From positions 1,586,580-1,650,579 of the forward strand of contig NZ_LVEM01000001.1 of assembly GCF_001641335.1 (NCBI RefSeq): DNA of 64,000 bases. The letters run 5' to 3'. The translations under genes were made by a program, and so were the position numbers. This document shows, piece after piece, positions 50,244 through 58,819 of this stretch. The number at the start of each line of letters is the position of its first letter. The first letter of the stretch is position 1. The notes beneath the pieces are model-generated. The model was given only the letters and a program-made list of their open reading frames with translations. It was not told the DNA's origin and made no database searches. This stretch comes from Bradyrhizobium stylosanthis. GTDB taxonomy: Bacteria; Pseudomonadota; Alphaproteobacteria; Rhizobiales; Xanthobacteraceae.

Positions 50244-51236
50244 TCACTTGACGAGCCAGCCCTGCTCGCCCGCGACCTGCCTGACGTGCTCGAGGTCCTC
50301 CTTGATGAACTTGTCGAACTCGGCACCGGTCAGGAACGTGTCCACCTGGGAGGTCTTCTCGATGTAGTCCTTCCACTCGGGCGTCGCCTGCACCTTCTTC
50401 ATGAGGTCGACATAGAACGCGGCCTGCTCCGGCGTGACCTTGCCGGGCAGCCACACGGTGCGCGGCTGCTCGTATTGCTTGATGTCGAGCCCTTGCTCGA
50501 CGCAGGTCGGAACATCGCTCCAGCCTTCGGTCGCGGTGACCTTCGGCCCCTGCGGCAACCGCTTCGGGCTGAACACGCAAAGCGGCCGCTGCGTGCCGCC
50601 GCGCCATTGCCCGATGCTTTCGCTGGGATTGTTGACGTGGGAGTCGAGATGGCCGCCGGCGAGCTGCACGGCGGTCTCGGCGCCGCTCTTGAAGGGGATG
50701 TAGGTCAGCTTGACCTTGCCGGCCTTCTCGATCATGCGGGTCAACACCTCGTCGGTGTCCTTGGACTGCGCGCCGCCCATCTTGAATTCGCCCGCTGCGG
50801 CCGCCTTCAGATAGTCGCCCGCATTCTTGTAGGGCGCGTCCTGCTTGACCCAGAGCAGGAACTCGTCCTGCGCCATCGCCGCGATCGGGGTGAGATCGGT
50901 GTAGTTGAAGGCGACCTTGGAGACGAGCGGCTGCTGCCAGGCGTTCGACGTGCCGAAGATCACCTTGTAGGGATCGCCGGCGGAGGCCTTGCCGTAGACA
51001 TAGCCTTCGGCCCCGCTACCGCCGCCCTTGTTGACGACGACGATCGGCTGCTCCGTCAGCTTGTGTTTGGTGATGATGTTCTGCACCGCGCGCGCGAGAT
51101 TGTCGGTGCCGCCGCCGGGACCGGCGGTGGCGACGAACTCGATCGGCTTTTGCGGCTGCCAGGCGGCGAGCGCCGGCATCGTGCCGGCGAGCACGGCTGC
51201 GGCCGCGGAGAACAGAAATATTGACGTCCGACCCAT
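50244..51236 (-). CDS. tctC: Tripartite tricarboxylate transporter binding protein (TctC/Bug family)
   Basis: The 330-residue periplasmic protein has a signal peptide (TSIFLFSAAAAVLAGTMPALA) and Bug-family motifs: KPIEFVATAGPGGGTDNLAR, VVVNKGGGSGAEGYVYGKA, and VKLTYIPFKSGAETAVQLAGGHLDSHVNN. Bug proteins capture carboxylates such as citrate, terephthalate or aromatic acids for TctAB. The GGGTDN loop is the carboxylate-pinching element. It is the third gene of the operon after the CoA-acting genes; the ligand is unknown. Confidence 0.94.
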   Translation of the reverse strand: MGRTSIFLFSAAAAVLAGTMPALAAWQPQKPIEFVATAGPGGGTDNLARAVQNIITKHKLTEQPIVVVNKGGGSGAEGYVYGKASAGDPYKVIFGTSNAWQQPLVSKVAFNYTDLTPIAAMAQDEFLLWVKQDAPYKNAGDYLKAAAAGEFKMGGAQSKDTDEVLTRMIEKAGKVKLTYIPFKSGAETAVQLAGGHLDSHVNNPSESIGQWRGGTQRPLCVFSPKRLPQGPKVTATEGWSDVPTCVEQGLDIKQYEQPRTVWLPGKVTPEQAAFYVDLMKKVQATPEWKDYIEKTSQVDTFLTGAEFDKFIKEDLEHVRQVAGEQGWLVK

Positions 51237-51290
51237 GATTTCCTCCAGCTGATTTTTGTCTTTGTTCTTGTCAGTCGTATCGGCATCCGG

Positions 51291-52544
51291 TCAGGCGACG
51301 CGCTCCTCGCGTATCCTGGCCGCCGAAACGATCGCGCCTTCTTTTTCGAGCGCTTCGATCTGCGTCTTGTCGAACCCGTACTCGGCCAGCACCTCGCGGG
51401 TATGCTCACCATAGACCGGCGCGCCTGCCGCCACTTTGCCTGGGGTCTCCGAAAACTTGACGGGAAGCCCTATCGTCTTCACCGGGCCGAGCGTGGAGTG
51501 CTCGACCTCGACCACCATCTCGCGCGCCAGCGTCTGGGGATCGCTGAGGGCCTCCAGCATGTCGTGCACGGGGCCGCAAGGCACGCCCTTCTCGTCCAGC
51601 GCCGCCAGCCAATGCGCCCGCGACCTGGTGCGGAAGCGCTCGCTGAGGACGGCCTCGAGCTCCTTCAAATTCGCCATGCGGTCGGACCCATTGACGAAGC
51701 GCGGATCGGCGGCGAGCTCGCTTGCGCCGAGTGCCTCCAGCATCAACAGCCAGTGCTTCTTGTTGGCGCCGCCGACCACGAGCCAGCCGTCCGAGGCTTC
51801 GAACGCCTGATACGGCGCGTTGAGCGGATGGGCCGAGCCCATCGCACGCGGCGCGGTGCCCGCGGCAAGCGCGATGGTCGACTGCCAATAGGTCTGCACC
51901 AGCGCGGCCTCGTAGAGCGAGGTCTCGACCCACTGCCCCTCGCCGGTCTTGAGGCGATGGGTGTAGGCGGCAAGGATGCCCATGCTCGCGAGCAGGCCGG
52001 CGGTGATGTCGGACAGCGGCGGGCCGCATTTGACCGGCGGGCCATCCGGGCGCTCGCCGGTGAAGCTCATGATGCCGCTCATGGCCTGCGCCACCAGGTC
52101 GAAGCCGCGTCGGTGCTTGTAGGGGCCGGTGCGGCCGAAGCCGGACAGCGAGCAGTAGATCAGTGATGGAAATTGCTTGTGCAGCTCCTCATAGCCGAAC
52201 CCGAGGCGCTCCATGGCGCCCGGCGCGAAATTCTCGACCAGCACGTCGGCATCCGCGATCAGGCGTCGCAGCACCTGCTTGCCGCCCTCGGTCTTGAGGT
52301 CCAGCACGATGCCGCGCTTGTTGCGGTTCATCATCAGGAAGGACGCCGCCTCGTCGCCGATCTTCGGCGGCACCGAATGGCGGGTATCATCGCCGTTCGG
52401 CGATTTCTCGATCTTGATGACGTCGGCGCCCATGTCGGCGAGCATCAAGGTGCAGGTCGGCCCGGCCATCACATGGGTGAGATCGACGACCTTGAGGCCG
52501 GCCAGCGGTCCGGAACGGCGAGCAGCGGATTGCGAATGTTGCAT
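51291..52544 (-). CDS. Class III CoA-transferase (CaiB/BaiF family)
   Basis: The 417-residue cytosolic enzyme has the family start LAGLKVVDLTHVMAGPTCTLMLADMGADVIKIE, the NRNKRGIVLDLKTEGGKQVL and PSLIYCSLSGFGRTGPYKHRRGFDLVAQAMSG segments (the Asp of RGFDLVAQ is the expected catalytic aspartate), and the GEGQWVETSLYEAALV module of interlocked dimers. It transfers CoA between carboxylic acids without a covalent protein thioester to glutamate. Together with the downstream transporter it likely activates an imported acid. The CDS ends with KEGAIVSAARIREERVA. Confidence 0.94.
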   Translation of the reverse strand: MQHSQSAARRSGPLAGLKVVDLTHVMAGPTCTLMLADMGADVIKIEKSPNGDDTRHSVPPKIGDEAASFLMMNRNKRGIVLDLKTEGGKQVLRRLIADADVLVENFAPGAMERLGFGYEELHKQFPSLIYCSLSGFGRTGPYKHRRGFDLVAQAMSGIMSFTGERPDGPPVKCGPPLSDITAGLLASMGILAAYTHRLKTGEGQWVETSLYEAALVQTYWQSTIALAAGTAPRAMGSAHPLNAPYQAFEASDGWLVVGGANKKHWLLMLEALGASELAADPRFVNGSDRMANLKELEAVLSERFRTRSRAHWLAALDEKGVPCGPVHDMLEALSDPQTLAREMVVEVEHSTLGPVKTIGLPVKFSETPGKVAAGAPVYGEHTREVLAEYGFDKTQIEALEKEGAIVSAARIREERVA

Positions 52545-52553
52545 CGGGGCGTC

Positions 52554-53348
52554 CTATTCGCCGCGCCATTGCGGCGCGCGCTTGTTGAGGAAAGCATCGA
52601 GCCCTTCGCGAAAATCCTGGCTCGTGTAGCACATCAGGATGAGGTCCTCGCCCTCGTCCTGCGTCAGCCGGCGTTGCAGGCGAGCCACCGCCTGCTTGGT
52701 CGCATTGAGCGTCAGCGGCGCGTGGCTGGCGAGCAGCCGGGCGACCTCGTCGGTACGCCGGTCGAGCGCTGCGAGGTCATCGACGACCTCGCCGAGCAGC
52801 CCGACGCTGACGGCCTCGGGGGCGTCGATCAGGCGCGCGGTGAAGATCAGGTCCTTGACGCGGGCGGCCCCGATCAGCGCGGTGAGACGGCTGACATTGG
52901 ACATCGACAGGCAGTTGCCGAGCGTCCGGGCAATGGGAAACCCGATCTTCGCGCTTCTGGTGCCGATGCGGAGATCGCAGGCTGCGGCAATGCCCGCGCC
53001 ACCGCCGGTGCAGAAACCGTTGATCGCAGCGATGGTCGGCACGCGGCACTGTTCGAGCATGGTGAGCACGCGATCGATCCGGTTCTCGTAATCGATCGCG
53101 TCCTGCGGCGTCTTGAATTCGCGGAACTGGTTGATGTCGGTGCCGGACGCAAAGGCCTTGTCGCCGGCCCCACGCAGCACCAGCACCTTGATCGAGGGAT
53201 CGCGGTCCGCGTCCTCGCAGATCGCCGCGAGGCGCTCGTACATGGCGAAAGTGAAGGCGTTGCGGGCCTGCGGGCGGTTGAAAGTGATCCGCCCGATGCC
53301 GTCCTTGCATTCAAAAACGAGGTCGTCCGCCTCCGGAGCCAGATCCAT
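52554..53348 (-). CDS. Enoyl-CoA hydratase/isomerase family protein
   Basis: The 264-residue crotonase-fold enzyme shows the oxyanion-hole segments GAGDKAFASGTDINQF and TIAAINGFCTGGGAGIAAACDLRIG plus the second half ARTLGNCLSMSNVSRLT. One of the usual catalytic glutamates (in the GxxGE or PE positions) is not obvious: the second position reads FPIARTLG rather than FPEVxLG. Isomerase, hydrolase or lyase chemistry is therefore also possible. It is the promoter-proximal gene of the operon and begins about 120 bases from the divergent GntR start. Confidence 0.88.
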   Translation of the reverse strand: MDLAPEADDLVFECKDGIGRITFNRPQARNAFTFAMYERLAAICEDADRDPSIKVLVLRGAGDKAFASGTDINQFREFKTPQDAIDYENRIDRVLTMLEQCRVPTIAAINGFCTGGGAGIAAACDLRIGTRSAKIGFPIARTLGNCLSMSNVSRLTALIGAARVKDLIFTARLIDAPEAVSVGLLGEVVDDLAALDRRTDEVARLLASHAPLTLNATKQAVARLQRRLTQDEGEDLILMCYTSQDFREGLDAFLNKRAPQWRGE

Positions 53349-53377
53349 TTCCTCATATCCTCTTGTTTTTTACATTT

Positions 53378-53449
53378 TTGAATGCAAAATTTGCGATTAG
53401 CAAGTCGGAACTTCCAGATTTCGACTGGTTACTTCGATTTTGCATTCAA
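53378..53449. promoter_or_regulatory. Mirror-image operator candidates for the GntR regulator
   Basis: TTGAATGCAAAAT (53378-53390) and its exact reverse complement ATTTTGCATTCAA (53437-53449) lie 59 bases apart in the divergent control region, which is AT-rich. Such 13-base sites fit the binding of a FadR/FCD-type GntR dimer, with looping between the two promoters possible. Confidence 0.65.
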
Positions 53450-53466
53450 ACTGGAGCCTCAGCCCC

Positions 53467-54132
53467 ATGCTTCATGAGGAGGTCGTCGGCCGTATCCGCG
53501 CCATCCTGCTCGACGGCGAGATCCCGCCGGGCGCGCGGATTCCCGAGCGCGAGCTGTGCGAGCGTCTCCAGATCTCGCGCACGCCTCTGCGCGAGGCGCT
53601 CAAGGTGCTCGCCGCCGAAGGCCTCGTGCAGCTCCTGCCCCATCGCGGCTCACGCGCGGCGAAGCTGACCGACAAGGACATGCGCGACCTGTTCGAGGTC
53701 TGCCAGGGACTCGAGGCCCTCGCCGGCGAGCTCGCCTGCGAGCGCATCAGCGACGCCGAGATCGGCGCCATCGCCACGGCACATGACGAGATGGTCCGGC
53801 ATTATCGCGACGGCGATCTGATCCAGTACTATCGCGGCAACCGCGCCATTCACGAGGCCATCGTCAGTGCCGCCGGCAATCCCGCGCTGACCGGGGTCTA
53901 CGCGTCCGTCACCGCGCGCATCCGTCGCGCGCGCTACGTCACGCCGATGACGCCGCAGCGCTGGGCGCTCGCCGTGAAGGAGCACGAGGCGATCCTCAAC
54001 GCGCTGCAGCGGCGTGACGGCGCTGGTCTCTCCCACATCCTGCGTGCGCATCTGCGCCACAAGCGCGAGGAAGTCCTGCAGGCGGGTTTTGCCGAGACTG
54101 ATGCAAGTGATCTCACGCTGCGGATCGCGTGA
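53467..54132 (+). CDS. GntR-family (FCD) transcriptional regulator
   Basis: The 221-residue protein has a winged helix-turn-helix (EVVGRIRAILLDGEIPPGAR, IPERELCERLQISRTPLREALKVLAAEGLVQLLPHRGSRA) and a helical FCD ligand-binding domain with metal-binding positions in LIQYYRGNRAIHEAIVSAAG and VKEHEAILNALQRRD. FCD regulators usually repress carboxylate catabolism until the acid or its CoA ester binds. ATG 53467 was chosen because GGAG precedes it, over a TTG at 53440 inside the right operator. It diverges from the ech-CoA transferase-Tct operon. Confidence 0.92.
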   Translation: MLHEEVVGRIRAILLDGEIPPGARIPERELCERLQISRTPLREALKVLAAEGLVQLLPHRGSRAAKLTDKDMRDLFEVCQGLEALAGELACERISDAEIGAIATAHDEMVRHYRDGDLIQYYRGNRAIHEAIVSAAGNPALTGVYASVTARIRRARYVTPMTPQRWALAVKEHEAILNALQRRDGAGLSHILRAHLRHKREEVLQAGFAETDASDLTLRIA

Positions 54133-54170
54133 GATTTCCGTCGGGCGAATTTTGAGAACACAATCGCGAC

Positions 54171-54185
54171 ACAATCATTGATTGT
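54171..54185. promoter_or_regulatory. 15-bp palindrome upstream of the beta-lactamase-fold gene
   Basis: ACAATCA-T-TGATTGT is a perfect inverted repeat of seven bases, with a further ACAATC just upstream. It lies between the GntR stop and the metallo-hydrolase start, 136 bases before the latter, and might bind a dimeric regulator. No homologous site was seen elsewhere in the window. Confidence 0.35.
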
Positions 54186-54321
54186 TTCTTACCCGCGCAG
54201 CCATCAACGCAATCCGTTTCCTCTTGCGAGCTCGTCTGAACCAGCGCAGCATCGCGTCGGCTCATAGCCGCATGTCACGCACGAAAAATGGTGCGGATCA
54301 AAACACAAAATGGAGGAACGA

Positions 54322-55293
54322 ATGCCACTCGATGTCTCGCGTCGATCCCTGCTCGCGCTTGGCGCAGGACTTGGTGCCAACGCCCTGCTCGGCAGCAGTG
54401 CGATGGCGCGCGCCCCCAAGCTCGGCACCCAGACTCCCTACTGGCATCGCTTCATTCTCGGCGATGCCGAAGTGACGGTCGTGTCCGACGGGCCGTTGCC
54501 GCTCGGCGATCCCTCCGGCACCTTCACCGGCGTCCCCAAGGAAGACGTGAAGAAGATGCTGTCGGACAACTTCCTGTCGCCCGACAACGTCGTGCTGGAG
54601 CAGAATTCCCCGATCGTGAACACCGGCGACAAATTGATCCTGTTCGACACCGGCATGGGCTCGTCCAAGCTGTTCGGCAACACCACGGGGCGGCAGCAGA
54701 AGAGCATGATGGAGGCCGGCATCAAGCCGGAGGACATCGATGCCGTGGTCTGCTCGCACGCGCATATCGACCATATCGGCGGCATCGTGGATGCCAACAA
54801 CAAGCCGTTGTTCCCTAACGCGCAGATCTACATCTCCCAGACCGATTTCGATTTCTGGACCGACGAAGGCAAGCTGGGCAGCGCGGCCAAGGACTTCGTC
54901 GTGCATGCCCGCAAGAACCTGCTGCCGGTGCGCGATCGCATCGTCTTCTTCAAGGACGGCCAGGAATTCCTGCCCGGCGTGCAGGCGATCGCGGCGCCCG
55001 GCCATACCGTCGGCCACACCATCTTCATGGTCTCGTCGGCGGGCAAGTCGTTCGCCTTCCTCGGCGACCTCTCGCACCATTCGGTGCTGCTGCTGGAGCG
55101 GCCGCGGATGGAATTCTCCTACGACACCGACCCGAAACAGGCCGCGGAATCGCGCGTCAAACTGCTGACCATGCTCGCAGCCAACAAGACGCCGGTGATG
55201 TCCTATCACTTCGCCTGGCCGGGCTACGGCCATGTCGCCAAGGCCGGTGAAGGATTCCACTATTATCCCGAAGCGATGCAGATGACGCTGTAG
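54322..55293 (+). CDS. Tat-exported metallo-beta-lactamase-fold hydrolase
   Basis: The 323-residue protein has a twin-arginine signal (MPLDVSRRSLLALGAGLGANA) and a metallo-beta-lactamase fold: ILFDTGMGSS, zinc ligands in CSHAHIDHIGGIVD (HxHxDH), PGHTVGHTIFMV, and FLGDLSHH. This is the quorum-quenching lactonase / PNGM-like branch rather than a classical antibiotic-degrading enzyme. The substrate cannot be read; in rhizobia such periplasmic hydrolases act on lactones or thioesters. ATG 54322 follows GGAGG. It stands alone after the GntR gene. Confidence 0.9.
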   Translation: MPLDVSRRSLLALGAGLGANALLGSSAMARAPKLGTQTPYWHRFILGDAEVTVVSDGPLPLGDPSGTFTGVPKEDVKKMLSDNFLSPDNVVLEQNSPIVNTGDKLILFDTGMGSSKLFGNTTGRQQKSMMEAGIKPEDIDAVVCSHAHIDHIGGIVDANNKPLFPNAQIYISQTDFDFWTDEGKLGSAAKDFVVHARKNLLPVRDRIVFFKDGQEFLPGVQAIAAPGHTVGHTIFMVSSAGKSFAFLGDLSHHSVLLLERPRMEFSYDTDPKQAAESRVKLLTMLAANKTPVMSYHFAWPGYGHVAKAGEGFHYYPEAMQMTL

Positions 55294-55306
55294 GCGGCGA
55301 CATCAA

Positions 55307-55334
55307 GCCCGGGTCGCACGCGTGCGGCCCGGGC
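55307..55334. terminator. Strong hairpin after the metallo-hydrolase gene
   Basis: Arms GCCCGGGTCGCAC and GTGCGGCCCGGGC match at 12 of 13 positions with a tiny loop, 14 bases after the stop. There is no T-run, so termination would be Rho-assisted or the hairpin only stabilises the 3' end. Confidence 0.45.
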
Positions 55335-55553
55335 CGATCCCCCGATCGCTTGCGCGAGCACAGGGACACGATCCCTGACCCACTCTCGCCGTGCGCGCGT
55401 CCGGAGCATTTTCCGGCAAGGCAGGCCCGTTCCAGGCAAGCGCCCGCCGCATTGCTCAGGTAAAACTCGCCTCGCATCATCGTCATCGACGCGAGAGCGC
55501 AACGTCCCATCGGCCTTGCCCCTCACGTTCGAAAAATGCGCAGGAGACTTGCC

Positions 55554-56297
55554 ATGAAGATCGTCGTGATCGGCGGCAGCGGATTGATCGGGTCCAAGCT
55601 TGTGGCGAAGCTGAAGCAGCAGGGACACGAAGCGGTGGCGGCCTCGCCGAAGACAGGCGTGAACGCCGTCACCGGCGAAGGCCTCGCGGCCACGCTGGCG
55701 GGCGCGGACGTCGTGGTCGACGTTGCCAACGCGCCGTCCTGGGAGCCCGCCGCCGTGCTCGAATTCTTCCAGCAGTCGAGCAAGAACCTCGCGGCGACGG
55801 AGGCCGCAGCGGGCGTCAAGCATCACGTCGCGCTGTCGATCGTCGGCACCGATCGCTCACCCGACATCGCCTATTTCCGTGCCAAGCTCGCGCAGGAGAT
55901 CATCGTCAAGGCATCGCCGGTGCCCTACTCGATCGTGCGCGCCACCCAGTTCTTCGAATTCCTCGGCGCCATTGCCGACATGGGCGTGGCCGACGGGCGG
56001 GTCGTGGTGCCATCGGCGGCGTTCCAGCCGATTGCGTCCGACGACGTGGCGACTTGCCTTGCGGAGGTCGCGACGGGACGGCCACTCAACGGCACCATCG
56101 ATCTCGCCGGGCCTGAAAAGGCGCCCTTCAACGAGTTTGTTGCGCGCCGCCTGAAAGCGGCCGGCGACGGCCGCCAGGTCGTGGGCGACGCCAAGGCCGG
56201 ATATTACGGTTCTCCGATCGTCGACACCTCGCTGGTCCCGCTCGGCGAGGCGCGGCTCGGGAAGACCCCGCTCGCGACATGGCTGGCGACGGTCTGA
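55554..56297 (+). CDS. NAD(P)-binding NmrA-like/atypical SDR protein
   Basis: The 247-residue Rossmann protein begins MKIVVIGGSGLIGSKLVAKL (glycine motif GGSGLIG) and continues with DVVVDVANAPSWEPAAVLEF, HHVALSIVGTDRSPDIAYFRAK and PVPYSIVRATQFFEFLGAI, the atypical SDR/NmrA pattern in which the Tyr-x3-Lys dyad is replaced (AYFRAK retains YxxxK). Such proteins are NAD(P)H-dependent reductases or redox-sensing regulators. It is followed 26 bases later by the cupin gene, and both may form one unit. The start at 55554 follows AGGAG. Confidence 0.88.
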   Translation: MKIVVIGGSGLIGSKLVAKLKQQGHEAVAASPKTGVNAVTGEGLAATLAGADVVVDVANAPSWEPAAVLEFFQQSSKNLAATEAAAGVKHHVALSIVGTDRSPDIAYFRAKLAQEIIVKASPVPYSIVRATQFFEFLGAIADMGVADGRVVVPSAAFQPIASDDVATCLAEVATGRPLNGTIDLAGPEKAPFNEFVARRLKAAGDGRQVVGDAKAGYYGSPIVDTSLVPLGEARLGKTPLATWLATV

Positions 56298-56323
56298 AGC
56301 CCCACAGCAATGAAGGACACATC

Positions 56324-56743
56324 ATGCGCAGATTGTTGATCACGACGGCGGTCTACGCCGCATTCTTGCTGCCGGCCCAGGCCGCCGAGACGCCGCTGGC
56401 GGCGAAGTCGGCCAAGGTGACCGTGGTGTTCGACCAGGCGCTGCCGAACGTCCCGGGCAAGAGCATGAAGGGCGTGTTGGTCGAATATGGTCCCGGCGGC
56501 TTCACGCCGGCCCACACCCACGCGCACTCGGCATTCATCTATGCGACGGTGCTCGAGGGAGCGATCCGGAGCCAGGTCAATGACGGCCCCGCCAAGGTGT
56601 ATCAGAAGGGCGAGAATTTCTCCGAGAAGCCCGGCGATCGCCATGCCGTCAGCTCCAATGCCAGCGACACCGAGCCCGCGAAGCTGCTTGCTGTATTCGT
56701 GGTGGACACGGCGGACACCGAGCTGACGACGCTGATCAAGTAG
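56324..56743 (+). CDS. Secreted cupin protein
   Basis: The 139-residue product has a signal peptide (MRRLLITTAVYAAFLLPAQA) and a single cupin barrel with LPNVPGKSMKGVLVEYGPGG, metal motif PAHTHAHSAFIYATVLEGAI and GENFSEKPGDRHAVSSNAS. It is clearly related to the cupin at 18325-18828. The three His plus the Glu of LEGAI could hold a metal ion. The oxidoreductase upstream and a HAD enzyme convergently downstream give no firm clue to the substrate; quercetinase- or pirin-like oxygen chemistry is a possibility. Confidence 0.85.
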   Translation: MRRLLITTAVYAAFLLPAQAAETPLAAKSAKVTVVFDQALPNVPGKSMKGVLVEYGPGGFTPAHTHAHSAFIYATVLEGAIRSQVNDGPAKVYQKGENFSEKPGDRHAVSSNASDTEPAKLLAVFVVDTADTELTTLIK

Positions 56744-56861
56744 CGCGCGCTATTCCGCTAGCCGCGCCATGGCGATGTCAGGCGTCTGACGATCTTGCGA
56801 TTGCGGATGCGTGCGCCGGACGATTGAGCCGGCGCAGCGCCGCGCCCGGGTCGAGCGCCCC

Positions 56862-57581
56862 TCAGCATCCCAGCCTGTCGGCGATACCGCCAAAGTCCTT
56901 GGCGACGATGTCCCAGTTGCCGGTCGCCTCGAAGTCCACCTTCTGCAGCGGGCCGTATTCGGTCGGACGCGCCACGAAGGCGGTCTTCAATCCGTTCTTC
57001 TGCGCGGCGGCGAGATCGCCGTTGTGGGCGGCGACCATCATCACCTCTTCCGGCTTGAGACACAGAAGACGCGCGGCGCCGAGATAGGTCTCGGCATCCG
57101 GTTTGTAGTGCTCGAACAGCTCGGCCGACATGATGAGGTCCCAGGGGAGCCCTGCGAACTTCGCCATGTTGGTGAGCAGCGCGACGTTGCCGTTCGACAG
57201 CGGCGAGATCACGAATTTGGTCTTGAGCCGGGTCAGGCCGGCGACGCTGTCGGGCCAAGGATTGAGGCGGTGCCAGCCCTTGGTGAGATGGTCGAGATCC
57301 GCGTCGGTCAGGCCCTTGATCGCGAACTTCTCGACCAGCTTCTCCAGCGAGCGGCGGTGCAGGTCGTCGAGCATGACATAGCCGCGCTCGGGGTGCTTGC
57401 GCACATCGTCCATGGAGGCGACATACATGCCGCGCCAACCGTCGACCAAAGCGGTCCAGTCGGCGCTGATGCCGCGGCCTTTCGCCCACCACATGAAGTC
57501 TGTGATCAGGCTGGTGCGCCAGTCCACGACCGTGCCGAACACGTCGAAGACGAGGGCTTTGACGGCGGAGAGATCGGACAT
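56862..57581 (-). CDS. Haloacid dehalogenase, type II
   Basis: The 239-residue cytosolic protein starts with VKALVFDVFGTVVDWRTSLI (nucleophile Asp in DVFGTVVDWR, the type II dehalogenase signature), continues with VISPLSNGNVALL and KPDAETYLGAARLLCLKPEE, and ends AAHNGDLAAAQKNGLKTAFV. These features match L-2-haloacid dehalogenases, which hydrolyse 2-chloro- or 2-fluoro-carboxylates to 2-hydroxyacids with an Asp nucleophile. Many family members act on small phosphates or are promiscuous. A palindromic repeat separates it from glpX upstream. ATG 57581 begins MSDLSAVKAL. Confidence 0.9.
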   Translation of the reverse strand: MSDLSAVKALVFDVFGTVVDWRTSLITDFMWWAKGRGISADWTALVDGWRGMYVASMDDVRKHPERGYVMLDDLHRRSLEKLVEKFAIKGLTDADLDHLTKGWHRLNPWPDSVAGLTRLKTKFVISPLSNGNVALLTNMAKFAGLPWDLIMSAELFEHYKPDAETYLGAARLLCLKPEEVMMVAAHNGDLAAAQKNGLKTAFVARPTEYGPLQKVDFEATGNWDIVAKDFGGIADRLGC

Positions 57582-57607
57582 GGGCGCTTCCTCTGTTGTT
57601 GTTTTGT

Positions 57608-57726
57608 CATTCCGGGGCCAAGGGACCGCGCAGGGCGCGGTCCGGAGAACCCGGAATCCAGAAGTTGTGGCGCGAGATTCCGGGTTCGCCGGACCGCGCC
57701 TTGCGCTGTCCCGCCGCCCCGGAATG
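57608..57726. repeat. Palindromic repeat, CATTCCGGGG family, copy 2 (119 bp)
   Basis: Arms CATTCCGGGG (57608-57617) and CCCCGGAATG (57717-57726), identical to those at 22108-22194, with internal GAGAACCCGGAATC and GAGATTCCGGGTTC forming a second nested palindrome and a GGACCGCGC/GCGCGGTCC pair. It occupies most of the gap between the dehalogenase and glpX. Confidence 0.85.
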
Positions 57727-57736
57727 ACAGCGTGCG

Positions 57737-58738
57737 TCAGTCCAGATGGAACTTCGCGAGCTCGCGGTGCTCGGCCTTGATGTAACGCACGGTGCCGGTG
57801 ACGGAGCGCATCACGACCGTCTCGGTCTCGATCACGCCGTCCTTGCGGAACTTCACGCCCGAGAGCAGCGAGCCCGTGGTGACGCCGGTGGCGGCGAACA
57901 GGCAGTCGCCGCGCGCCATGTCCTCGATGCCGTAGATCATCTTGGGATCGTTGACGCCCATCTTGGCGGCGCGCTCGACCTTCTCGCCGGAATCGAGGAT
58001 CAGCCGGCACTGCATCTGGCCGCCGATGCAGCGCAGCGCCACGGCTGCGAGCACGCCTTCCGGCGCACCGCCGGTGCCGAGATACATGTCGACGCCGGTG
58101 TTGTCGGGGTCGGCGCAGTGGATCACGCCGGCGACGTCACCGTCGGTGATGAGACGCACGGCGGCGCCGGTCGAACGCACGCTCGAGATGATGTCGGCGT
58201 GGCGCGGACGGTCGAGCACGAGGACGGTGATGCCATCCGGCTTGACGCCCTTGGCCTTGGCGAGGCGGCGAACGTTGTCGGCCGGGCTCGCATCGAGCTC
58301 GACGACGCCCTTGTCGTAGCCGGGGCCGATCGCGAGCTTCTGCATGTAGACGTCGGGCGCGTGCAGCAGCGTGCCGCCATCGGCCATCGCCATGGTGGCG
58401 ATCGAGCCCGGCATGTTCTTGGCGCACAGCGTGGTGCCTTCGAGCGGATCGACGGCGATGTCGACCTTGGGGCCGGCCTTGAGGCCGACCTGCTCGCCGA
58501 TGTACAGCATCGGCGCCTCGTCGCGCTCGCCCTCGCCGATCACGATGGTGCCCTGGATCGGCAGCTTGTTGAGCTCACGCCGCATCGCGTCCACCGCGGC
58601 CTGGTCGGCCGCCTTCTCGTTGCCGTGCCCGCGCAGCCGCGCCGACGACACTGCCGCCCGTTCCGTCACCCGCACGATCTCCAGCGTGAGAATGCGCTCG
58701 AGCAAGGCGTGCGGGGGGACTTCAATATGGGTCGACAT
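57737..58738 (-). CDS. glpX: Fructose-1,6-bisphosphatase class II (GlpX)
   Basis: The 333-residue enzyme hydrolyses fructose 1,6-bisphosphate to fructose 6-phosphate in gluconeogenesis. Metal-site and substrate segments fit the GlpX family: GTIVIGEGERDEAPMLYIGE, VDIAVDPLEGTTLCAKNMPG, RLITDGDVAGVIHC and DMYLGTGGAPEGVLAAVALR. It sits just downstream of hom on the - strand with an 81-base gap, an order commonly seen in Bradyrhizobium. There is no FBPase class I in the window. Confidence 0.96.
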   Translation of the reverse strand: MSTHIEVPPHALLERILTLEIVRVTERAAVSSARLRGHGNEKAADQAAVDAMRRELNKLPIQGTIVIGEGERDEAPMLYIGEQVGLKAGPKVDIAVDPLEGTTLCAKNMPGSIATMAMADGGTLLHAPDVYMQKLAIGPGYDKGVVELDASPADNVRRLAKAKGVKPDGITVLVLDRPRHADIISSVRSTGAAVRLITDGDVAGVIHCADPDNTGVDMYLGTGGAPEGVLAAVALRCIGGQMQCRLILDSGEKVERAAKMGVNDPKMIYGIEDMARGDCLFAATGVTTGSLLSGVKFRKDGVIETETVVMRSVTGTVRYIKAEHRELAKFHLD

Positions 58739-58819
58739 CGGCTAACTCCTTCGAAACGGTTCTGGGCGGGACTCTCCGCCCACATCAACTCGTAACACCC
58801 ACAGTTCGTTCGAACCGTG

